The position numbers were made by a program, and so were the translations under genes. Positions 63,985 through 64,000 of a DNA stretch of 64,000 nucleotides are shown here, one piece after another (within the stretch, counting starts at the first letter, position 1; each line of letters starts with the position of its first letter). The DNA lies in NCBI GenBank assembly GCA_041396685.1, contig JAWKYD010000010.1, positions 243,644 to 307,643 of the forward strand, read 5' to 3'. This stretch comes from JAUIAI01 sp041396685 (GTDB taxonomy: Bacteria; Pseudomonadota; Gammaproteobacteria; Burkholderiales; Burkholderiaceae_E). The notes below the pieces were generated by a model, which was not told where the DNA came from, ran no database searches, and worked only from the letters and a program-made list of their open reading frames with translations.

Positions 63985-64000
63985 GGCGACTATGTACCGA

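Overview
The window is a high-GC proteobacterial chromosome segment. Gene order and families point to a betaproteobacterium, probably Burkholderiales-like. The evidence is the cluster mutL / amiC / tsaE / queG / xerD / ybaK / plsY / tsaD, the operon rpsU-yqeY-dnaG-rpoD with a long Lys/Ala-rich N-terminal extension on RpoD, and DUF2189 and DUF2788 membrane proteins. This placement is inferred from recognised proteins; no database search was possible.

Positions 1 to about 39,100 are core chromosome. In order: tamA (5' end outside the window) and tamB; a small secreted protein; a PhyH-family dioxygenase; two tandem PAS-containing chemotaxis receptors of equal length separated by an intrinsic terminator; potassium uptake genes trkA and trkH; a TauD-family dioxygenase; recQ; fructokinase; miaA; a Bcr/CflA-type exporter; mutL; a NUDIX hydrolase; amiC; tsaE; then divergently queG, xerD, ybaK and plsY; then tsaD facing rpsU, yqeY, dnaG and rpoD; two small membrane protein genes; a degenerate GGDEF protein; a glycosyltransferase; and a CAU-anticodon tRNA, most likely tRNA-Ile2.

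From the 3' end of that tRNA to the right edge of the window lies a temperate prophage (about 25 kb visible, right end not included). The tyrosine integrase reads toward the tRNA. A leftward early operon carries a recombination module (ERF single-strand annealing protein plus a DEDD 3'-5' exonuclease), a MazG-like pyrophosphatase, a PD-(D/E)XK-type protein and several unknown genes. A repressor/Cro-like switch sits at 47.2-48.4 kb. A rightward early operon encodes replication-like proteins, a VRR-NUC nuclease, many very small proteins and a zinc-finger Q-like antiterminator candidate. A leftward operon of about 14 mostly unknown genes (53.85-59.6 kb) is inserted between the Q-like gene and the packaging genes. 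Terminase small subunit, terminase large subunit and portal protein end the window.

Points most worth checking: a +1 frameshift inside the Walker A motif of the terminase large subunit; a frame change just after the catalytic tyrosine of XerD; a 69-bp repeated leader in front of two prophage genes; a terminator between a 41-codon leader ORF and the ERF gene; a shared palindromic half-site at the lysogeny switch and at the accessory operon promoter; a repressor lacking its self-cleavage dyad; and in-frame 6- or 12-bp tandem repeats in four unrelated proteins.
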